40,407 nt of DNA, taken from the NCBI GenBank assembly GCA_032358255.1, contig JAULBX010027175.1, positions 1 to 40,407 of the forward strand. Reading direction: 5' to 3'. Every line of letters begins with the position of its first letter. Within the stretch, counting starts at the first letter, position 1. The notes below the pieces were generated by a model that was given only the letters and a program-made list of their open reading frames with translations, was not told the DNA's origin and ran no database searches. The DNA is from Heterotrichella gracilis. Lineage: Eukaryota > Sar > Xanthophyceae > Tribonematales > Xanthonemataceae. Both the position numbers and the translations under genes were made by a program. Shown here piece after piece: positions 33,918 to 40,407 of the stretch.

Positions 33918-36819
33918 ATGTCTGTCCGCATCTTGCTGGGTGCTGGCAAGCGATCCCTCCACCTCGCAGTCAGGTACGCACACCAATCGCATACCGGACT
34001 GCAGCAAAGCAGCCGTGGTAAACGGGGTAACTATATGCCTTCTAAAAGATGCAAACTTTTGGTTTAGCAGCTCGTTGTACCTGTGGTTTGGTGCTCCAAT
34101 GTCTGCGGCGCATATGCATATGGGACCCAATTGGTTAGTTAGTTACATGCATTCTAGCACAATAGCCAGATTAGCAGTCAGTCTTGCACATGCGGCGCCA
34201 CGCAGCTCTTTCCTGGCACTGGTTGAACCATCTATTGATCCCACGCGACTTGAGGTCCTGCTGGAGTAGGTCAGCCCACGTGGCCCTAGGCTTACCTACC
34301 CCCTTTGCCCCCTCTACCCTACCAAACACCATACATTTAGGAAGCCGATCGTCTGATAAACGTCCTAAATGTCCCAACCAGCTTAGCCTAATGTCCCTGA
34401 GTTTGTCACTTATGCTTTGTTGCCCACACTTGCTAAGGAGAACGGAGATAGGGGTGTGCACCAACCTTGAAACCCCACACAGAGCCCTTAAACAATTATT
34501 TTGAAAAACCTCTATTCTAGCAAGTTGAGGCTGCCTAATAGCCCAGCTGTCAGCCCTATTGTTGTATGTATAACTCTTTTAATCCTGACCTAGGCATGCA
34601 CTTAATCTGGCTCTTGTCACCCAGCCATAATTTTGCTTCAGTTGTGGCCACTAGTAGGGGGGACAGACACCTGGCAGTGGGCATGCCTGGCTCCCCTCAA
34701 CTCGACACCCTGCACCTTGACCTGGTCGTGCAGTGGAAACCCTGGGACCTGTCCTAGGCATGCCCCACCTGTTTTGCCTTGTACCCAACCTGTCCTTGCT
34801 TGTTTGCCTTCCCCGTTCACTTGCTTTCGCATACCGTGATCAGCGGTTTCTTACATGCTCTACAGGGCTTTAAAGATAACACATGTTACAGTCAGGCACT
34901 GGAGTCCTGCCCAGCCAGCCAGCTGGCACTCGACTGTGGCAATGCTAAACCCTAAACTGCCCTGCAAACCCTAAACCCCAAACCCCAAACCCCCTTTCCC
35001 AGGCATGCGCTGGAATGCAGCTCCACCCACCCAGCCACCACCTTGCACTCAGCTGCGGCTGTTGGTGCTAGATCAGACACATGGCGGTGGCACTCCCCAG
35101 CGGCCGAAGCAGCAGCAGCAGCACCACCAGTACCCACCGGCACAACCACCAGTCCCTACTCGTCAGCAGGGCCAGTACCCACCGGGGCCTCCACCAGCAC
35201 CAGTACCCACTCGTCAGCAGCACCAGTGCCACCAGCAGCAGCAGCAGGCACGTGCGTGGAAGGACCCATCTCCAGCGCCGCAGCCCAGCCTGAGGATGCA
35301 CCACAGCCTGCTAGGTGCGCACACACATGGGGCCACATGGACTAGGGACCACATGCACAAGCTTTATCACATTTGATTCTGCAAAATACTTATGACTGGG
35401 ACAGTATGTAGGTGCGTCCCTGGACCACGTACTGATGTGCTGGCACGCTGTTTCAGGGTTCCATCCAGGCTGATTGTGGTGAATGGAACCATGCAGCTGT
35501 GCTCGCATCACATGGCGTGCATTTGCCATATTTATCCATGGGTTTGGGCTCTTTGTGGGGGTTCTCTGCTGTGCATGGTCCTGTGGCGTTGATCCCTCCC
35601 CCCCCGCTGACGCCGCCCCCCATGCCCCCCACCTGCAGCCCCCGGCAGAAGGACATGGTGATGCTGTTCACGTGCGGAGTGTGCGGTGCGTGCCCAGGCC
35701 CGATGCACTAAACGGCGTTGCCACCTTGCCTGGAGTAGCGTGCACCACGGCACATCTTTAGCTGTAGTGACGCATGCGGCAAGACTAAGCCTGCCCCCCC
35801 TCCTTTGATATCGCCCCATTGGACCCCCTCTGTCCCCCACCCGCTGCACATAGGCAGGGCACAACTCGCACGCGCACATCGCATGGCTCCACTATAGTAT
35901 AGATCCATCATGCCATCCACCCCAGCCCACTCTAGTATCCCCCCCTTGCAGAAACGCGCGCCGCCAAGGCCTTCACCCGGGCCTCCTACGAGCGAGGGGT
36001 GGTGATCGTGCAGTGCCCCAGCTGTAACAGCAGGCACCTCATAGCGGACCGGATGGGGTGGTTTGGGGACAAGGGGGGGATCGAGGACTTCATGCAGGAG
36101 AAAGGGGAGAGTAAGTGGAGCTGAACCCCAACCACATGCTGCACCCTAAACCACAAGCTCCATGAATAAGCATGGCATGTCCTTGCAAGGTGACGTGGCT
36201 TGCACGTGGGTGCGTGCGCCCTCGATATGGCACATGACTGCGCATGGGGTGTCACATGATCCGTCACGTGAATGCGCCATGGCCTGTTGCATGTCCTGTT
36301 GCAGCATTATGTGTTGTAGTGTACCCGTCTGGCACCACACGCCCTGCAATGTGGCTGGCACCATACAAGCCACATGACGCTACCTGCTCCGCCACATGAC
36401 GCCGCATGGCCTGTTGCATGATTCGGCATGTGTGCTGACGCCAGGTGGCCATGTGCCGCTGCCCGCAGGTGCTGTGCGCATGTCTGAGGGTGACCTGGAG
36501 CTGACTGCGGAGGACCTCATGGGCTGGTCAAGGGTGCGTCAGTGCATGGATGGAGTGGGGTTTAGCATGTAGGATTGATGGTGGTCTGGACCGGACATCG
36601 GAGAACGTCATGGGATGGTCACGAGTGAGGACAGGGTGACAGGGGGATGGATACGTTCCTAAAGCGCTTGCCAAGCACCTGTTATGTCACCATTAGCAGT
36701 TTGCCCACTTGACATCCCCTTGTTATTTGACCCGCATGCGCTGACCCTGCTGCCTCTGCCATGTGCAGGCCGACCCCTCAATTGTGGCGCAGCTGAAGGG
36801 GCAGGGGGCGGCTGAGTAG
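33918..36819 (+). CDS. DNL-type zinc-finger protein, HSP70-escort (HEP/Zim17-like), 229 aa
   Basis: Six exons: 33918-33973, 35003-35314, 35639-35685, 35952-36110, 36469-36533 and 36769-36819, total 230 codons with TAG. Family members keep organelle HSP70 soluble. Exon 1 encodes MSVRILLGAGKRSLHLAVR, a basic amphipathic presequence suited to mitochondrion or plastid. Residues about 20-120 are an Ala/Ser/Thr/Pro-rich linker. The zinc site is two CxxC pairs, CGVC (135-138) and CPSC (160-163), with ASYERGVVIVQC between, then RHLIADRMGWFGD. The family-naming Asp-Asn-Leu is replaced by Asn-Ser-Arg, but the following H-LIAD-GWF is kept. A C-terminal extension (VRMSEGDLELTAEDLMGW) resembles plant plastid members. 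Intron 1 holds an antisense LINE fragment and a CCCTAAA-rich stretch before its acceptor. Confidence 0.88.
34132..34575 (-). mobile_element. 5'-truncated non-LTR retrotransposon (LINE), 3' end
   Basis: An uninterrupted minus-strand frame ending at TAA (34173-34171) encodes the end of a LINE reverse-transcriptase ORF: IRQPQLARIEVFQNNCLRAL, then LRDIRLSWLGHLGRL, DDRLPKCMVFG, PRATWADLLQQDL and ERAAWRRMC. This order is standard for the region after the RT domain. A short 3' UTR ends in a TAAC-type tail (on the plus strand ttagttagttac at 34135-34146). The 5' part is missing, as is usual for LINE insertions. The intact frame suggests a young insertion. It lies antisense in intron 1 of the DNL zinc-finger gene. 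Confidence 0.85.
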
Positions 36820-37668
36820 GGCCACCGCTGCACTGCAGGACTGGGCGCACTAATATGATAGACACGCCTTTTGCCCCTTGGCGGGGGTGACGCATGCAGG
36901 GCTTGAAGGATTTATCAATATTGTAGGGTTTGAAAGGGGTCGTAATGTGGCTGTACATTGCTGGTGTTACACAGGGGACAGCGAATGGGTTGGTTATGTA
37001 CTCTGGGTACATCACTGGGCAGTCCCTTGGCACATTGTGCTTTGATTGAATCCCACACTTGAATTCCTAAAGATATACTACTGAAGATCACGCTATGAAA
37101 TTTTCACACTGTCATTTATAAAGGGATAGCATTGCTGCAAGTACCCTCTAGTCCAGTGATAATCTTGCATTGCTGTTCTTGTCACGGGACGCTACCTTCA
37201 GTTCTATACATCGCTGTAATTCTCAATGACAGACAGTACATATACAGCACACAGTTAGTTGACATATGTTGTGGTGGAAGAAAGGCAGCTTTGAAGCACA
37301 CTATTTTGAACTACTTCTTTCATCGCCGCTGGGCCCACATGGGAAGGCGCAGCGGCAGCCTCCTCAGCCACAGGGCAAATACACCTACACCATACATCCT
37401 AGGAGGCAACCCCTGTCGTACACAACTGCATTCAGAGGCGTGCGCAGCATATGCATGTGGCAAATGGGAGGTGCAACACATGTCACGCCACATGCATGGC
37501 ACGGATCGCAGGTCCTGGACAGCAATGGCACCCTCCCCGCCCTAGCCCACCCTCCAGGATCTGAAATCCTGCAGTAGGGTGACCAAAGCCTGGCACAGCA
37601 CATTTGTGCATGACCTGGCCCAGCTGCGCTGCACCAGGCGCCATTTTGCCTCCCATCGCCCTCGACGC
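36820..37668. other. Convergent spacer
   Basis: About 850 bp between the stops of the DNL zinc-finger gene and the GT61 gene, holding both 3' UTRs. Open frames here (for example 37132-37545 on the plus strand) have no recognisable domain. Confidence 0.4.
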
Positions 37669-40087
37669 CTACGCCGGCGGCCACGCCAGGTCAGCATACA
37701 CCGCCTGCGTGCCGTTCGCCACAAACGGCAACCGGTCCTCCATCAGGGCCCTCAGCTCGGGCAGATTCACGATCACATCCACATTGGTGTGCGCCTCCAC
37801 GCACTCCTCGTTGGAGCATGTGTCGTTGTACCAGGACCCAAAGCGCTGCTCGTCCCGGGGCTGCAGGTACACGGTCTGGTTGAGCAGACGCGCGCGCCAT
37901 GCCCAGTGGTGTATGTCCCCCATCATGCGGGTCTGCTCCTTGAAGGAGGTGTCCAGGCCGTGCCACATCCAGTTGCGCTGCGGGGGCGGTGTAAGGTTGT
38001 TAGGGTAGAGCCAGGCGTGAATTATTAAAATTTCTAGGTTTAAGGGAGGAATAGGGTTCCAGAGTCATGGTAAAAATACGGGGTAGACAAGATTGAGGAT
38101 TTAGACACGCGCACCAGTAGTTTTAGTAGTGAATGTGTGCGCACCATGTCCTGTTATTTGAGTGGCGACCTTCCCCCACACACACCTCCCACCTCCCGTC
38201 CACCATGCATCCCTTGTCCCCCGAAGTTACATACGAATGCAATCCCCAGCCTACCAACACACCACCACTCACCTGGATGATCTCAAACACCGCTGCCCCG
38301 GGCGGCAAAAAGGGCGCATTTGCCAGCGCCGAGGTGTGCACCGCCACCAGCACATCCGTCTGCGAAATGACCCGGATTTGTTCCCGGAAGGGCACCGAGG
38401 CGTTGAATTCCGCCACCGACACGGTCCCGAATTCCCGCAGCATTGCAAGCAGCTCGGGCTCGTTGACCACCCTCCGGTTGGCGCGCTTGGCCAGGAAGGT
38501 GATGCGGATGGGCTTGGGGGGGAGTGCGGGGACGGGTGGGGGGAGGGCTGCGGGTGGAGAAGGGGGGTGGATGGGGTCACAGCCAGTGGGTGTTGGTGGG
38601 GGGGTGGGGGGTGGGTGGGGCCCAACCAGGTTTCTGATTCTGAGGCTACCCTGTCTACCCTACTGTAAGTCCATAGGCGTTAAAAGCTCGTCACTGACAG
38701 CAGGCTTATAACCACAGCTGGTGACCCCTGCTGGAACCCATGTCCCATGCCTGCATGAGGATCTAGTACACTGGCCATGGTATCACAGCAGCAGGAGGAC
38801 TTTAATATATCACGTGATATATTGAAGTCCTCCTGACAGCAGCAGCACTTGTAGAGCTGTGCGCGATATCATCCAGCGCAAACGAGATGTGGGTGTCCCT
38901 TCAGGGGTTTAATGACAAGGGTTTAGGGTTTACCTTGGCTCTGGTACAGCAGCGCCCTGAATATGTGCCCATCCTGCTGCGTGAAGAAGGTGCGGTTCCC
39001 GCCCGTGTAGATGTCGCGCACCACCATGGCGCGCTCAAACACCAGCCACTCATGGGGTTCAACACCTTCCAAGGGGCTGACTGCAGGTGGCGCAGGGGAG
39101 GGAGGGTCAGAATAGTGGCAGCATGGGGCAAAAATCATGTGGTTTACAGCGACGCAAGGATTTGATAGATGCTGGTGCTTGGTTTCGAAGACTTGTATTT
39201 CGATTGCATTACTTTGATACTTTTAATGAATAGCAATTTAGAATGTCATTGCAACAAGGAAATAACTATTGTAATTTAGCGTGTTGTTGTGCCTGCATAT
39301 GCACACCCACTTACATATCTGCTCCCCGATGTTGTGCGTCTCCCGCTGCATGTAAATGGGCGCCATCTTCTCGGCCTGGCGCACACCCAGGGTCACGGCA
39401 ATGACCTGCGCAAGGATAGCCACTGTGATCGGCACATGCGCCATTGTAATCTGCACATGCATCATTGTGATCGGCACATCCATCGTTGTGATCGACACAT
39501 GCACCATTATGATCAACACATGCGCCATTATGATTGGCATATGTGCCAATTAACGACACACCAGGCAAGGCACGTACACGCATTCGAGTAACTGCCAGAT
39601 TAGCAGTACATTGATTATAGTGCAAGTTTTAGTCAAGTGATCATGGCCGCTGTACCCATTCCATGCGTGTATCACTGTGCAGCCATGCTGTATTTTTGCA
39701 CAATCACCCACCTGGCGCACCCACTCCATGAGGTGTATCCGCTTGAGGTGCAGCAGCACAAACTGGCCTCGGCAGCTGTACACTCCATGCATATACCTAA
39801 TTACTTACATGCGTTCTAGCGATACCGCCCAGTCCGTGCATGTAGTCCTGTGCAGGCACATTGCGTTTTGCAAAAGGACCCACCTGCCGCACCTACTCTA
39901 CGCATGTATCACTGTGTAATTGCGCCGTATTTTTTGCATGAGTACCCACCTGTCGCACCCACTCCATGAGGTGTATCCGCTTGAGGTGCAGCAGCACAAA
40001 CTGGTCAGGCGGGCGCTTGAAGGTGGTCTCGCGCCGCAGGATTGAGAACAGCGGGAACATCATCTCGGGCCAGTGGCCGATGGCGGT
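37669..40087 (-). CDS. GT61-family glycosyltransferase (EOGT/DUF563 type), C-terminal ~319 residues; N-terminus off right edge
   Basis: Exons in order: 40087-39950, 39405-39315, 39080-38934, 38547-38273, 37977-37669 (stop TAG). Phases agree at every junction. The first visible exon holds GHWPEMMFPLFSILRRE and LLHLKRIHLMEWVRQ; then VVRDIYTGGNRTFF; then PKPIRITFLAKRANRRVVN, EFGTVSVAEFNASVPFREQIRVISQTDVLVAVHTSALANAPFLPPGAAVFEI. The SQTDVLVAVH.[SA]AL.N..FLPPGAAV.EI motif is the conserved nucleotide-sugar binding end of GT61 enzymes, which add xylose, arabinose or GlcNAc in Golgi or ER. The last exon (IHHWAWRARLLNQTVYLQP) is a typical C-terminal cap. The sugar specificity cannot be inferred. The donor of exon 39080-38934 is GTAAACCCTAAACCC, itself a telomere-type repeat. 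Confidence 0.85.
38793..38834. repeat. 42-bp near-perfect palindrome in a GT61 intron
   Basis: Two 21-nt arms (aggaggacttt...) meet at CACGTG with no spacer and differ at one position that gives a U.G pair in plus-strand RNA. An 8-bp direct repeat, acagcagc, flanks it (38785-38792 and 38836-38843 approximately), which would fit a target-site duplication of a very small foldback element. Confidence 0.9.
39424..39547. repeat. ~21-bp minisatellite, about six units
   Basis: Degenerate units of the form gatcggcacatgcgccattgt repeat head to tail directly upstream (in the gene sense) of the GT61 exon acceptor at 39405. The 21-bp period keeps an open frame reading ITMAHVP-like heptads on the minus strand, but nothing supports translation. 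Confidence 0.85.
39666..39766 (-). repeat. Copy of GT61 exon end, donor and adjoining intron
   Basis: Repeats 39902-40004 at an offset of about 238 bp. The copied coding half (HLKRIHLMEWVRQ region, about 54 nt) is nearly identical and the GTGGGT donor is kept; the intron half is more diverged. Shorter copies of the same junction occur near 39880-39910 and 39650-39680. Confidence 0.93.
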
Positions 40088-40170
40088 CTGGGAGGCAAAG
40101 GGGGAATTTGATCAGAGCAGGGCTTGGGGTGGGGAGGATTTAATCAGGATTTGGTGGGGAGGAATTGATC

Positions 40171-40211
40171 GGGAACATCATCTCGGGCCAGTGGCCGATG
40201 GCGGTCTGGGG
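40171..40211 (-). repeat. Exact copy of GT61 exon start and acceptor
   Basis: Forty nucleotides identical to 40053-40092, covering TAIGHWPEMM and the acceptor CAG, lie 118 bp upstream (in gene sense) in the preceding intron. Confidence 0.95.
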
Positions 40212-40322
40212 GGACGAGGGGCACATGAGGATTTGATGAGATGGGGTGATGGGTGGGGTGCGGTCAGGTACAGGGCTCCTTGTACTTCACTCTCCACCCT
40301 TGGCATTCATACCATCAAGAAT

Positions 40323-40407
40323 AGTTAGTAAGTTAGTTAGTTACATGCATTTCAGCAAAATAGCCAGATTAGCAGTCAGTCTTGCACATGCGGCGCCACG
40401 CAGCTCT
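40323..40407 (-). mobile_element. 3' end of a second LINE copy, cut by window edge
   Basis: From the TAAC-type tail (plus-strand ttagtaagttagttagttac) through the 3' UTR to the ORF stop (40371-40369) and the last codons ..AAWRRMCKTDC, this matches 34132-34207 almost base for base. It lies in a GT61 intron, in sense with that gene. Confidence 0.85.

Noticed and set aside
39424..39547. CRISPR-like array
   Set aside because: The units are head-to-tail without spacers and lie in a eukaryotic intron; it is a minisatellite.
1..40407. tRNA, rRNA or snRNA genes
   Set aside because: I found no cloverleaf with conserved A and B box sequence and no rRNA-like stretch by eye; a covariance-model search would be needed to exclude small RNAs.

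Overview
The window reads as nuclear DNA of a green alga (chlorophyte lineage likely; genus not determinable from this sequence). The reasons are a plastid-type glucose-6-phosphate dehydrogenase with a transit-peptide-like N-terminus, genes cut by many short GC-rich introns with GT..AG ends, plant-type telomere motifs (TTTAGGG/CCCTAAA) scattered through introns, and wholly eukaryotic gene content. All gene models here were built by hand from splice sites and reading-frame phase. Where a full model is given, the exon lengths sum to a multiple of three, apart from one suspected frameshift in the F-box gene.

Layout from left to right: (1) the N-terminal half of APC1, minus strand, 17 exons, running off the left edge (273-8826); (2) a coiled-coil protein with two TQT motifs, plus strand (9249-10789); (3) a small four-pass tetraspanin-like membrane protein, minus (11730-13190); (4) a TCAIM-like protein with DUF4460/DUF4461-type regions, plus (14137-18081); (5) a 79-residue protein of unknown function, minus (18828-19646); (6) a type II membrane putative glycosyltransferase, plus (20074-23051); (7) an F-box protein with leucine-rich repeats, plus (24555-26741), with one apparent frameshift; (8) plastid G6PD, minus, 12 exons, 605 residues (27699-33256); (9) a DNL-type zinc-finger HSP70-escort protein, plus (33918-36819), with a 5'-truncated LINE fragment in its first intron; (10) the C-terminal part of a GT61-family glycosyltransferase, minus, running off the right edge (37669-40087), followed by the 3' end of a second copy of the same LINE. 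Genes almost strictly alternate in strand, giving divergent (shared promoter) and convergent (shared terminator) spacers. The genes share no single pathway: they cover the cell cycle, the cytoskeleton, plastid carbon metabolism, organelle protein folding and Golgi glycosylation. This is an ordinary gene-rich chromosomal region.

The most unusual feature is structural. At least ten intron stretches carry a degenerate or near-exact copy ('echo') of the edge of a neighbouring exon, including its splice site. They lie about 50-240 bp from the functional copy and often near telomere-type motifs. They occur in APC1, TCAIM-like, the type II glycosyltransferase, G6PD (four exons) and GT61 (both sides of one exon). 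This looks like a recurrent local-duplication process acting on exon-intron boundaries, and some copies could act as alternative exons or decoy splice sites.
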